Source: FCB group bacterium (GTDB lineage Bacteria > Zixibacteria > MSB-5A5 > GN15 > JAAZOE01). Taken from it: a stretch of 64,000 nucleotides of DNA. The DNA lies in NCBI GenBank assembly GCA_024231695.1, contig JAAEQF010000742.1, forward strand, positions 1 to 64,000. Direction: 5' to 3'. The translations under genes were made by a program, and so were the position numbers. Of the stretch, positions 44,689 through 53,762 are shown one piece after another (within the stretch, counting starts at the first letter, position 1; every line of letters begins with the position of its first letter). The notes under the pieces are model-generated. The model was not told the DNA's origin and ran no database searches. It saw only the letters and a program-made list of their open reading frames with translations.

Positions 44689-45438
44689 GTGCTTTCAAAA
44701 CACTGTTCGATCATACTGTTAATCATCTCTCTGATAATCTTCGCGATTTCCTGTGGTGACAAGGGTGTGCCGGTAGATACAACGACCACCTCATTGACAA
44801 TTGTTTCCGGAGATGGTCAGATTATTTCGGCCGGAGATTTTCTCCCCGATTCCCTAATGGTCCGCGTAGTTACCGACAAGGGTGCCCCCGTTCCCGATAT
44901 CAACGTATTGTATGAACAGATCACGCCGCTTGACGGCGACGGTCTTACCTGGAATGGGCCGCAGGTTACCAACCTCAACGGCTATGCCCGCAATAAATAT
45001 TATGCCAACAACCACATCGGCGTGGATACAATTCAGGCCACGGCTTCCAACATTGATGATTCTATCGTATATTTTGTTGTCAACGTTATTGCCGGAGCGG
45101 TTGACACTTTGGATATCTCGGAGGGTGACAATCAGTCCGGTACTGATGGACAGCCCCTCGCCGAACCCTGTGTGGTTTTCCTGATCGACAAGTACGATAA
45201 TCCGATTTCTGATTACCGCGTGCGGTTCGTAGCTCAAGACGGTTGTACGATTACAACTGATTCCACGACTACCGCTGCCGATACCGCCATTACCCGGACC
45301 AATGCCGCTGGCTTGGCTTCGGCCACATGGATTATGGCTCCTGATAACCCAAACGGTTATTCCGTATTGTGGGCGCAAGGTTTGAGTAATGATGTGGTTG
45401 CTGATTCAATTTCCTTCAGTTGTTTGGTTTTTCCCTGA
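44689..45438 (+). CDS. Ig-like (Big-1 type) lipoprotein
   Basis: A 249-residue lipoprotein. The signal peptide ends in a clear lipobox with Cys22 (FAISCGD). Two bacterial Ig-like domains follow, each of the Big-1 type seen in invasin-like proteins: about 35-130 (VRVVTDKGAPVPDINVLYE ... TNLNGYARNKYY) and about 135-245 (VFLIDKYDNPISDYRVRF ... TNAAGLASATW). A structural or adhesion role is likely. I chose GTG 44689 because AAGGAGA ends five bases before it; ATG 44674 lies upstream of that site and would put a charged stretch before the signal peptide. Confidence 0.82.
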   Translation: MLSKHCSIILLIISLIIFAISCGDKGVPVDTTTTSLTIVSGDGQIISAGDFLPDSLMVRVVTDKGAPVPDINVLYEQITPLDGDGLTWNGPQVTNLNGYARNKYYANNHIGVDTIQATASNIDDSIVYFVVNVIAGAVDTLDISEGDNQSGTDGQPLAEPCVVFLIDKYDNPISDYRVRFVAQDGCTITTDSTTTAADTAITRTNAAGLASATWIMAPDNPNGYSVLWAQGLSNDVVADSISFSCLVFP

Positions 45439-45535
45439 TGCTATAGCCGACTAATCCGTTTTTTCCTCCGGGACAAAATCTATCACGGATAGATTCGGCT
45501 TGTTTTGAAAACCGGTTCGCCCGATATTTACTATC

Positions 45536-47281
45536 ATGTTGAAGTATCGCAAAATCGATGGACGCGAATCCGATCCGGCACCGATACGGTGGTTGCCGTA
45601 TATTTTATTTCTGGCAATTACCGCCGTGCTGGCTATTCCGCTTTTGAAAAATATTGGCTATTGGGGTATTCGCGACTGGGATCTGTTTACCACTTTACAT
45701 GCTGCAGCTGTCCGTTCGATTGTTGAATTTGGGCAATTTCCTTTTTGGAATCCGTATATTGGCGGCGGTAATATATTGTTTGCCCACCCTGAAGTACCGG
45801 TTTTAAATCCCCTCTTTGGGTTACTTCTGATTTTCGGACCGCTAATTGGTCTGAAAATTCAAGTAGTGATTGTCTATTTCATCGGTTTGACTGGATTTTA
45901 CAAATTGTCTCGCCAAGAGGGTATCGGTTTTTGGGGCGCATTGATGGCCGCGATCGTTTTTATGCTCAGTTCCTATCTGACATTGCATTTCGCCGTCGGC
46001 CATATCCCTTTTCATTCTTTTGCTGTTTTCCCATGGCTGCTTTTCTTTTATAGAAAATCGCTGACCCACCCTTTGCATATACTTTCTGCCGGAGCGGTAG
46101 TCGGTTTCATTATCCTCGGCTCCGGAGCGGCCGTGCCGCTTTTGTTTTCACTCTTTTTTCTTTTTCTTTTCAGTCTGTTCGACTGTGCGCAGGGAAGAGG
46201 TCTTCGGCCGCCGTTGTATGCGATTCTGGCCGGCATATGCGGTATTCTATTCGGAGCGATCAAGTTTTTCCCGATGTTTGATTATCTCAACAGGCATCCC
46301 TGGATTCCGGATGGCACGGTCCAGATAACCTCCTGGTCGGCGCTGCCCAAAATGTTTTTCAGCTTCCAGCAATCGCCTTTTGCCCAACATGCCACTGAAG
46401 TCTGGGGCTGGCATGAATACGGCGCTTTTATTGGGCCGATGGCCGCATTTCTGGCACTGGTGGCCGTTGTCACCCGCTTTCGTCAGGTATGGCCCTATGT
46501 GGTTTTGATCTGCTTTTCGCTGGTTCTGGTTTTGGGTTCATTTTGGCCACCTTTTTCTCCATGGGATCTATTACACAAACTACCCGGCTTCGAATCGATT
46601 CGTGTGCCTTCCCGTTTTGCCCTGCTGGCTTTGATTTGTGTCGCCCTGTTGGCTGGCCGCGGAGTCGATGCTTTACAATCGCTGTTTGCCTATCGGAGAA
46701 TGACTTTGGGGATTTTACTGTGCGGAACCGTTTTGGTGACTCACCTGATCGTCTGCTTGCCCATTTTGAACAAGGCTTTCGTCCGACCTCCGGCCAAATT
46801 GAGAATCAATGCTGATTTTAAACAGATTGAGGGCGATCCCAATCAAATGTACAGCGCCTTCTTAGCCAATCGAGGTACTTTACGAGCCGCCTGGCTTTCA
46901 GCCTACCGGCCCGGCCGGGGGATTCTGGGACAGGATAATCGGGCCAGCGAATGGTACAGCGAAAACAAAGCCGTCACGGTTATCGGCCGCGAATTCAGCC
47001 CCAATCGGCTGGCTTTCGATTTGCAGACGGTGACCGGCGGGACGTTAACAATTTCTCAGGGATTCGACCAGGGCTGGCGTCGAACCGATGGCGGGGAAAT
47101 CAAACCGGTTTCTGATCTAGTCTCCTTTTTCGTCCATCCTACCGATCAACGAATTATGCTTGAATATTTCCCGGATTATTTTATAGCCGGAGCGGTAGTC
47201 ACCAAACTATCAATATTATCCGCCATTTTCGGACCTGTAATATACCGCCGCCGCCGTTCCTCAAAGATACCACGCCGATAG
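45536..47281 (+). CDS. Large polytopic membrane protein, YfhO/GT-C-like
   Basis: A 581-residue integral membrane protein with about 11-12 helices in the first 420 residues and a beta-rich C-terminal domain (LTISQGFDQGWRRTDGGEI) before a final helix. The layout, an early acidic loop (IRDWDLFTTLHAAAVRS) and the FWNPYIGGGNILFAHPE stretch, resembles YfhO-type and other GT-C fold glycosyltransferases that use lipid-linked sugars. I cannot name a substrate. It stands just upstream of the exopolysaccharide cluster but has a separate transcription start, so participation in it is only a suggestion. The start lacks a strong ribosome binding site. The end (YRRRRSSKIPRR) is Arg-rich. Confidence 0.7.
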   Translation: MLKYRKIDGRESDPAPIRWLPYILFLAITAVLAIPLLKNIGYWGIRDWDLFTTLHAAAVRSIVEFGQFPFWNPYIGGGNILFAHPEVPVLNPLFGLLLIFGPLIGLKIQVVIVYFIGLTGFYKLSRQEGIGFWGALMAAIVFMLSSYLTLHFAVGHIPFHSFAVFPWLLFFYRKSLTHPLHILSAGAVVGFIILGSGAAVPLLFSLFFLFLFSLFDCAQGRGLRPPLYAILAGICGILFGAIKFFPMFDYLNRHPWIPDGTVQITSWSALPKMFFSFQQSPFAQHATEVWGWHEYGAFIGPMAAFLALVAVVTRFRQVWPYVVLICFSLVLVLGSFWPPFSPWDLLHKLPGFESIRVPSRFALLALICVALLAGRGVDALQSLFAYRRMTLGILLCGTVLVTHLIVCLPILNKAFVRPPAKLRINADFKQIEGDPNQMYSAFLANRGTLRAAWLSAYRPGRGILGQDNRASEWYSENKAVTVIGREFSPNRLAFDLQTVTGGTLTISQGFDQGWRRTDGGEIKPVSDLVSFFVHPTDQRIMLEYFPDYFIAGAVVTKLSILSAIFGPVIYRRRRSSKIPRR

Positions 47282-47356
47282 TGATCTTTTTGTATAATTT
47301 CAAGTACGGCAAGCGATTATATGTGTCAATCGGAGCGTGCGACCGGGAACAAGCTC

Positions 47357-47385
47357 TTGACAATGAGTATAATGTATGTTATACT
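47357..47385 (+). promoter_or_regulatory. Exopolysaccharide cluster promoter
   Basis: TTGACA at 47357-47362 and TATACT at 47380-47385 with a 17-base spacer. It lies about 50 bases before the first gene of the cluster and is among the closest matches to consensus in the window. No other strong promoter is seen until about 58.7 kb, so it may drive a transcript of more than 11 kb. Confidence 0.75.
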
Positions 47386-47435
47386 TTGCGGTTGAATATT
47401 AATTCTTTATTGGCGATAAAATAGGTGATTTTACA

Positions 47436-48893
47436 TTGACCATTTTACGTTTTTTGTATCTGGCAGTTTTGTTGATTTATTGCCTGGTTCCCTTGACGAC
47501 GCTGAGTCAGACTTTCGATCCGGCATCAGTCGGTCAAAACCAGTCTCCGACTTATTTGATCCCTCAGATTGATATAGCTGGAAACCTGTTGCAGCGGATG
47601 CAAATCAGATTTCTGGATACTTTCATTGATCCTGATCAATATATTGTGGGGCCGGGCGATAAATTGGGCCTGTTTTTCACTTCCAGCGATATCGGCAATG
47701 TCAGCGCCGAAATAAAATCCGACGGATATGTCTTTATAAAATCGGTCGGGTCCCTCAAAATTGGTCATGTAACCCTGCGACGCGCAATAGAGATAATCAT
47801 CGAAAAAGTGAAGACAGTTTATACTAATACCGAATTCGGTGTTCGTTTGACAGGTTATCGGGTGGTTCGCCTGAATGTGATCGGTGAGGTGGCCCATCCT
47901 GGAATTTACTACGCTCCGGCAATCTGGCGTGTTTCGGAAATCCTTGATCTGGCCGGTGGAGTCACATCTCGGGCTGCTGTCAGGAAAATTGCTTTACGTG
48001 GTTTGGGTGATACTTATCTGGCTGACTTGACCCGTTTCACCAGCCTTGGCGACACCGAGAAAAATCCGATGATTTGCAAAGGGAATATAATCGACGTTTC
48101 CGCTCGGCAGGTTGGATCGGAAATGATTACTATGGCCGGTCGGCTCAATCAACCGGGTGTATTTGAACATACGGCCGGGGACTGTTTGGCCGATTATATC
48201 GCCTTTGCCGGCGGACTAAACGGCAATCAGACCGAGATGGAGTTCATTATCTCCACTGCGGGCCGGGAAATCGACCGTCTTGATGGAGCGGCGAAAAGTG
48301 CCAACAATTATGAACTCAAGCCGGGAAATAACGTAAAAATTGAATGGAAAGACGGTCGTCGGAACTTTGGAACGGTCGGAATTTTTGGTGCGGTGATTCG
48401 GCCCGGAAGGTATGTGCTGGACCAGAGCGATTTGTCACTCCAGACCCTGTTGGATCGATGTGGCGGAGAGAGTGAAGACGGTTGCCCGGAAATGATTCGG
48501 ATATTTAGAACCGATTGGATAAAGGCCACACAAGGAACGGATTACGATGGGATCAATATAACCGGCGGATTGATCAGCCGGAATCCGCGCCAACCCTGGA
48601 ACCCGGCGGAGTTTATGCTTCTCGACGGCGATTCGGTTTTTATCCCGCACCGGACCGGGATGGTGGCTGTATCCGGGGCCGTAGCCTCACCGGGGTTAGT
48701 CCGGTTCAGCGACGGTCAAGGAATTGGGTATTATTTGAAGCAAGTGGGTGGACTCGGCTTCGATGCCGATAAATCGCGGATGGTTGTGATCAACCCGGCC
48801 ACCGGCGGCCGCATCGATGCCTCTGATGCAGGGGATTTGTTTGATAGTGAAATACTGTTTGTCCCTCAAAAGGAAAGCCAGACGAAACCATGA
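47436..48893 (+). CDS. Polysaccharide export protein (Wza-like, SLBB)
   Basis: A 485-residue exported protein with a signal peptide (LYLAVLLIYCLVPLTTLSQ). The N-terminal part holds the polysaccharide export domain (PDQYIVGPGDKLGLFF). Several SLBB repeats follow, each with a G-x-V-xxPG pattern: VIGEVAHPGIYY, MAGRLNQPGVFE, IFGAVIRPGRYV and VSGAVASPGLVRF. This architecture forms the periplasmic and outer-membrane channel for exopolysaccharide. It lacks a lipobox, unlike enterobacterial Wza. The only start that keeps the signal peptide is TTG 47436, with AGGTGA seven bases upstream. It overlaps the next gene by four bases (ATGA). Confidence 0.9.
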   Translation: MTILRFLYLAVLLIYCLVPLTTLSQTFDPASVGQNQSPTYLIPQIDIAGNLLQRMQIRFLDTFIDPDQYIVGPGDKLGLFFTSSDIGNVSAEIKSDGYVFIKSVGSLKIGHVTLRRAIEIIIEKVKTVYTNTEFGVRLTGYRVVRLNVIGEVAHPGIYYAPAIWRVSEILDLAGGVTSRAAVRKIALRGLGDTYLADLTRFTSLGDTEKNPMICKGNIIDVSARQVGSEMITMAGRLNQPGVFEHTAGDCLADYIAFAGGLNGNQTEMEFIISTAGREIDRLDGAAKSANNYELKPGNNVKIEWKDGRRNFGTVGIFGAVIRPGRYVLDQSDLSLQTLLDRCGGESEDGCPEMIRIFRTDWIKATQGTDYDGINITGGLISRNPRQPWNPAEFMLLDGDSVFIPHRTGMVAVSGAVASPGLVRFSDGQGIGYYLKQVGGLGFDADKSRMVVINPATGGRIDASDAGDLFDSEILFVPQKESQTKP

Positions 48894-50077
48894 TGCCAGA
48901 TGCGAATAGAAATTTTAATCTTTGGAAAATGCTTCTGGTTTTGGCCCGGTACAGGAAATTTATCGTCAGCCTGGTAGTCTTATCCACGTTAGCGGCGGCG
49001 GTGACGGTCTTGGTATTGCCCAAATGGTATCGCGCCAAAACATCGATTCTGCCGTCGCAGTACGACCATTCACTTGGAATTACCGGCAATTTTGCCCAAT
49101 TTACATTGTCCTCGGCCGGCTTTGATCTGCCGATCATGGCTACCCCCTCCGATGTCTATGCGACCATGCTTAAATCGGAAACGGTCGCCCGCAACGTGAT
49201 CGATGAGCTTGATCTGATGGCCTACTTTGAGCAGAAAACATTTCAGGAATGTTATCTGTATCTGAAGGAAAAGACCGCTATATCCATCACCGGCGAAGGT
49301 GTCGTCGAACTCTATTTTGAGGACAAGGATCCGGAGATGGCGGCCAAAGTAGCCAACAGCTTCATTTTCCATCTGGATCAACTCAATCGCGAGGTGAAGG
49401 CGGCCAAAGCCCGTTCCGACCGTGAATTCATACTGGAACGACTCAACACTACCAATATCGAGTTGGATAGTGCCCGGGCCCGGCTATTGGCTTTTCAAAC
49501 CAGCAACAAGGCCATTGATTTGGATCAGCAAAAGAAAATGGCCCTTGACGCGGCATCCGCTCTTAAAACCCAATTGGCTATGACGCAAGTTTCCCGCGAT
49601 GTCAAAAGCATTCGATATTCTCCGGATCATCCCGATGTGCTTCACCTGGAAAACGAAATCAAGCAATTGAAAAAACAATTGGCGATTGTCGAAAAAGGTT
49701 CCGGGGATGACCTCTCCTACTTCGGACTGCCTTTGGCGGATATACCCGAATTGGCCATTCGTCACGCCGAATTGGCCGCCGACCTGGCAATACAGGTAAA
49801 GGTCGCCGATCTGTTGACCGGCTTGTACGAAGAAGCCCGCATCAAAGAACAGAAAGACACGCCCACTATTTCGATACTGGAAACAGCCTATAAGCCGGAG
49901 ATCAAATATAGACCGCGGCGCACCTTGATCCTCATCGTAACTTTTGCAGCATCCCTTGTGCTGGCGATATTTCTGGCGCTGTTCGGCGATTATTTGTCCG
50001 AATTAAGGCGTTTGGCGCCGAACGATTTTGAACTACTGAAACGTACTCAGGATGAGTTCACCGGCAAAAAAGGCTGA
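48890..50077 (+). CDS. Wzz/GumC-type chain-length protein
   Basis: A 395-residue inner-membrane protein of the polysaccharide co-polymerase family. A first helix (KFIVSLVVLSTLAAAVTVLVL) is followed by a periplasmic coiled-coil domain (about 90-330) and a second helix (LILIVTFAASLVLAIFLALFG) near the Pro-rich stretch typical of the family (PEIKYRPRR). It would control chain length and link the polymerase with the export channel. It has no C-terminal BY-kinase domain and no separate kinase is in the cluster, so regulation by tyrosine phosphorylation is not encoded here. Confidence 0.9.
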   Translation: MMPDANRNFNLWKMLLVLARYRKFIVSLVVLSTLAAAVTVLVLPKWYRAKTSILPSQYDHSLGITGNFAQFTLSSAGFDLPIMATPSDVYATMLKSETVARNVIDELDLMAYFEQKTFQECYLYLKEKTAISITGEGVVELYFEDKDPEMAAKVANSFIFHLDQLNREVKAAKARSDREFILERLNTTNIELDSARARLLAFQTSNKAIDLDQQKKMALDAASALKTQLAMTQVSRDVKSIRYSPDHPDVLHLENEIKQLKKQLAIVEKGSGDDLSYFGLPLADIPELAIRHAELAADLAIQVKVADLLTGLYEEARIKEQKDTPTISILETAYKPEIKYRPRRTLILIVTFAASLVLAIFLALFGDYLSELRRLAPNDFELLKRTQDEFTGKKG

Positions 50078-50153
50078 TCCGATTATTGATGTGAATACAA
50101 AGTTATATTGACCGGGCCGGATATCGCCCGGTTTCCAACCGGGGGAATTGACA

Positions 50154-50912
50154 ATGAATACTCAAATTATAGATACGACCGCCTCTATCGGTGAGAGTAC
50201 TACCCTGGGCGAATTTGTTGTTATCGGTGAAAACGTTGTTATCGGGAAAGATTGCATTGTCGGCCATCATGTGGTCATTCATGACGATACGGTGTTGGGC
50301 GACAATATCAGAATAGACGACCACACCGTCATCGGCAAGGAGCCGATGCGGGCGGCCAATTCGGCCGTGACCAAAGATCAGCGATTGCCCTTATGCAAAA
50401 TAGCCGACGATTGTATCATCGGCACCGGCGCCATAATTTATCGCGGGTCGGACATAGGCCGGCGGGTTTTAATCGCCGATCTGGCCACAGTGCGCGAAAA
50501 CGTGACCATCGGTGAATACACCATCATCGGCCGCGGCGTGGCCGTGGAAAATTTCTGCACCATCGGCCGCTACTGTAAATTGGAAACCAATGTTTATATT
50601 ACGGCCTATAGCAAACTGGCCGATCGGGTTTTTGTGGCTCCCTGCACGGCCACATCCAACGACAATTTTGTCGGTCGCACCGAGGAGAGATTCAAGCATT
50701 TCAAGGGGGTGACAATCGAGACCGGCGCCCGTATCGGCGTTAATGCTGTCATCCTGCCCGGAAAAACGATAGAGGCCGACTCGTTGGTGGCGGCCGGTGC
50801 GGTAGTAACCCGCGATGTTCCGGCTCAAAAAATAGTGGCCGGCATGCCGGCGCGAGTAGTGCGTCGGGTGCCCGAAGAACAACTTCTTGAAAATCAGGAC
50901 TGGCCCGAATAA
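50154..50912 (+). CDS. Hexapeptide-repeat sugar acetyltransferase
   Basis: A 252-residue protein built mostly of left-handed beta-helix hexapeptide repeats (for example IGENVVIGKDCIVGHHVVI, IGEYTIIGRGVAV). The C-terminal part (NAVILPGKTIEADSLVAAG then AGMPARVVRR) matches sugar-nucleotide N-acetyltransferases of the WbpD/FdtC type. Such enzymes acetylate an amino group on a UDP- or dTDP-sugar. The next gene is a DegT aminotransferase, the enzyme that would supply that amino sugar, so the two probably act in sequence. ATG 50154 follows GGGGGAA; a TTG at 50148 is less likely. Confidence 0.88.
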   Translation: MNTQIIDTTASIGESTTLGEFVVIGENVVIGKDCIVGHHVVIHDDTVLGDNIRIDDHTVIGKEPMRAANSAVTKDQRLPLCKIADDCIIGTGAIIYRGSDIGRRVLIADLATVRENVTIGEYTIIGRGVAVENFCTIGRYCKLETNVYITAYSKLADRVFVAPCTATSNDNFVGRTEERFKHFKGVTIETGARIGVNAVILPGKTIEADSLVAAGAVVTRDVPAQKIVAGMPARVVRRVPEEQLLENQDWPE

Positions 50913-50923
50913 AGGAGAATAAA

Positions 50924-52027
50924 ATGGCGGTGCCTCTTATAGATTTAGGCCGGCAATATGAGCCGATTCGCGAGGATATCAACCGGGCTGTTAACCGGGT
51001 TCTGGATCATTGCGGCTTCATTCTGGGTCCGGAAGTAAAAGCCCTGGAAGCGGACGTGGCCGAGTTCTGCGACGTCAAACATGCTATCGGTGTGGCTTCC
51101 GGAACCGATGCGTTGCTCTTAGCCCTGCATGCCTGCGGCGTGGGGCCGGGAGCGGAAGTCATCACTTCTGATTTTTCCTTTTTTGCCTCAGCCGGAGTTA
51201 TCGACCGTTTGGGGGCCAAGCCGGTACTGATTGACATTGATCCGGAAACATATAATATCGATCCGGCGGAAATCATCAAGGCGATTACTCCCCAAACCCG
51301 AGCCATTATCCCGGTTCATCTTTTCGGCCAATGCGCCGACATGGATCCGATTATCGAAATCGCCAAAACGCATGGTCTGAAAGTAATCGAGGATGCAGCG
51401 CAGGCGATAGGGGCACAATACAAAAGCCGTAAAGCTGGAACCTTGGGTGATGCCGGCTGTTTTTCGTTTTTCCCGACCAAAAATCTCGGTTGCGCCGGTG
51501 ACGGTGGAATGATCGTCACCAATGAAGACGGTATTGCCGATATGGCCCGCAAACTTCGTGTTCACGGCGGACTTTCTGATTACAATCACGAGGTTGTCGG
51601 CTACAATTCCCGGCTGGATACTTTGCAGGCAGCTTTGCTTCGCGTTAAACTGCCATATTTGCCCCGGTGGACCAAGGCCCGCCGGGCACATGCCGCTCGC
51701 TACGACAGGGAACTGGCCGGGCTTCCATTGATTACTCCCAAAGTCAACGACGGCGCCTATCATATTTACAATCAATATACCATCGCCTGTGATCGGCGTG
51801 ATGAACTGGCCGCGCACTTAAAGGAAAATCAGATCGGTCACAAGGTTTACTATCCAGTCCCGTTTCATCTTCTGGAATGTTTCGCCGATCTCGGGCACAA
51901 TTCAGGAGCATTCCCCATTAGCGAACAAGCGGCTGGAAGCGTGCTCTCCCTTCCAATTTTCGGAGAAATGACCGAGACGGAGCAGACAGAGGTTATTGAG
52001 GTCGTTAAACGGTTTTTTGCCGGTTGA
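50924..52027 (+). CDS. DegT/DnrJ/EryC1 sugar aminotransferase
   Basis: A 367-residue PLP-dependent aminotransferase of the DegT/DnrJ/EryC1/StrS family, which converts keto-sugar nucleotides to amino sugars. Features are the N-terminal PLIDLGRQYEPI, ASGTDALLLAL, VIEDAAQAIGAQY with the PLP-contacting Asp, and the Schiff-base Lys in FPTKNLG. It is closest in pattern to WbpE/FdtB-like enzymes that act on 3-keto sugars, which fits the adjacent acetyltransferase. Its site AAAGGAG lies in the 11-base gap after the acetyltransferase. Confidence 0.93.
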   Translation: MAVPLIDLGRQYEPIREDINRAVNRVLDHCGFILGPEVKALEADVAEFCDVKHAIGVASGTDALLLALHACGVGPGAEVITSDFSFFASAGVIDRLGAKPVLIDIDPETYNIDPAEIIKAITPQTRAIIPVHLFGQCADMDPIIEIAKTHGLKVIEDAAQAIGAQYKSRKAGTLGDAGCFSFFPTKNLGCAGDGGMIVTNEDGIADMARKLRVHGGLSDYNHEVVGYNSRLDTLQAALLRVKLPYLPRWTKARRAHAARYDRELAGLPLITPKVNDGAYHIYNQYTIACDRRDELAAHLKENQIGHKVYYPVPFHLLECFADLGHNSGAFPISEQAAGSVLSLPIFGEMTETEQTEVIEVVKRFFAG

Positions 52028-52062
52028 GGTAAAAGATTAAGACGGGCGGATATAGAAAATAA

Positions 52063-52224
52063 ATGGCCGCGACAAAGGCAACAGTAGTATCCGTTAGCGG
52101 CGCGCGGCCGCGGTTGGTCAAACTGACCGGCAGAGCCACCGCGTTGAATGATAAAGTCACATCATTGTATTTTGCCCCTCTGCGCCCGATCAAAAATTAT
52201 CTTAAGGCCGGTCATGGGCAATAA
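52063..52224 (+). CDS. Possible small protein overlapping the flippase start
   Basis: An open frame of 53 codons, basic and without a membrane segment (it contains RPRLVKLTGRATALNDK), begins at ATG 52063 and ends at 52224, overlapping the flippase start by 11 bases. The overlap would allow translational coupling. There is no good ribosome binding site, only GGGCGGA too far upstream. It may be a real small gene or an accident of a 186-base gap. Confidence 0.25.
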   Translation: MAATKATVVSVSGARPRLVKLTGRATALNDKVTSLYFAPLRPIKNYLKAGHGQ

Positions 52225-53755
52225 TGTCGATTCGATCAAAGAGGCGACTATTGGAATTGCCCTGCTGGTATTGATTTCCAAAGGATTCGGCTTTGTGCGC
52301 GAAATGGTGATCGCCTATAAATTCGGCACCGGGATCGAATACGACGTTTATCTCATTGCCGCCTCCATTCCGATAGCGTTGTTTGCCTGGTTTGGGGCGA
52401 CCTTTTCCAGCATGTTTATTCCGGGCTATGTCCAGGCGCTCTCCGATAGAGATCGGTCTCGGGCTTGGAAGGCGTTGTGGACCGATTATAATCTGGCGCT
52501 TATCATTTCGGTGGTTGCGGTCTTGGCGCTGTTGGCGAGTGCTTCGCAGATTATCCGGGCCATCGCCCCCGGTCTCGATGAGAAATATTTGTCCGAGGCG
52601 GTCTATATGACCCGCGTCTCGGCAATTATTGCCGTTCTGGCGGTTTTGGAAGCGATCTTTCGCAGTGTGCTCAATGCCGAAAAAAAGTTCATGGTCCCGG
52701 CCGCGGGACCAGTGCTTTTCAATCTGGTTATCATCGGGTCGGTTGTCGGGTTGTCCGGTTCTCTTTCGGTCAGGGCTATTCTGTACGGGTTGGTTTTCGG
52801 ATACGCGGCTCAGGTTCTCTTTACTTATATCCCTTTCCGGCGTTTCGAAATTTCACGTCATTTCAATCTCCGCTTCAACCGCGAGCGCATCAGACCCTTT
52901 TTCGCCGCCGCTGTGGCTATCTTGATTATCGAAGGAGCGGCTCATCTGTACGGAATAGTGGATCGTTATTTCGCTTCCTCCATGGAGTCGGGCATCATCT
53001 CCACGCTGGGATATTCCTACAATCTGATGATGCTGCCGATAATGATTTTTGCTTATGCCCTGTCAACGGCTCTTTTCCCATATTTCAGCGACGCTTTTAC
53101 CGCCGGGGATAAAAAGAGGATCAGTTATCTGATTTCACGGGGAATATCGATCTCACTGCTTTTAGCTTTGCCGACGACCGTCATCATCTGGATCTTCAGC
53201 GATAAGCTGGTGATATTGCTTTTTCGTCGAGGTGCATTCGATATGGAATCGGTGCGGCTAACGGCCGGTCTGTTGAAATATTTCAGTCTTGGTCTGGCGG
53301 CGCAATTTATTCTGTATATTATGGTCCGGGCCTATTATGCGGCTAAAAAACTTAAACCGCTCCTGTTCCAGGTGGGTATAGTTGTAATTGCCAAAATTTT
53401 CCTGACCGCGTGGCTGGTCGGCCCGCTCGGCCATATTGGTCTGGCGGTGTCGGCGATTATCAGCTACTGTATCGGTGCGCTGATTCTTTATATTTGTGCC
53501 GGTTCGGTTCTAACCCGTCTTGACGGAAAGGGCATCTTCCTGTATTTTATTAAAGTTGTGACGGCCGCCGCCGCCGCTTTGGCAGCGGGACAATTGCTGT
53601 ATAATCGTTTTCTGGCCGATCTTGACCAATTCGGACCTTTGCTGTTTACGGCAGTTGCAGTAATCGGTGTAACCCTGATAGTCTTTACTGCCGTCGCCTA
53701 TTTCCTTAACATTCCCGACGTACGGGAAATAGCCGGTTTTCGAAAGAGGAGATAG
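52214..53755 (+). CDS. MurJ/MviN-type lipid-linked sugar flippase
   Basis: A 513-residue integral membrane protein of the MOP superfamily, MurJ/MviN branch, with about 14 helices. Early signatures are SKGFGFVREMVIAYKFG and the FSSMFIPGYVQ stretch; the middle contains IVDRYFASSMESGIISTLGYSYNL, typical of the family. In this cluster the likely role is flipping the lipid-linked repeat unit (Wzx function) rather than lipid II, though a true MurJ cannot be ruled out. I chose ATG 52214 since AAGG lies before it and the family begins about here; ATG 52148 would add 22 unrelated residues. Confidence 0.86.
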   Translation: MGNNVDSIKEATIGIALLVLISKGFGFVREMVIAYKFGTGIEYDVYLIAASIPIALFAWFGATFSSMFIPGYVQALSDRDRSRAWKALWTDYNLALIISVVAVLALLASASQIIRAIAPGLDEKYLSEAVYMTRVSAIIAVLAVLEAIFRSVLNAEKKFMVPAAGPVLFNLVIIGSVVGLSGSLSVRAILYGLVFGYAAQVLFTYIPFRRFEISRHFNLRFNRERIRPFFAAAVAILIIEGAAHLYGIVDRYFASSMESGIISTLGYSYNLMMLPIMIFAYALSTALFPYFSDAFTAGDKKRISYLISRGISISLLLALPTTVIIWIFSDKLVILLFRRGAFDMESVRLTAGLLKYFSLGLAAQFILYIMVRAYYAAKKLKPLLFQVGIVVIAKIFLTAWLVGPLGHIGLAVSAIISYCIGALILYICAGSVLTRLDGKGIFLYFIKVVTAAAAALAAGQLLYNRFLADLDQFGPLLFTAVAVIGVTLIVFTAVAYFLNIPDVREIAGFRKRR

Positions 53756-53762
53756 CCAACCG

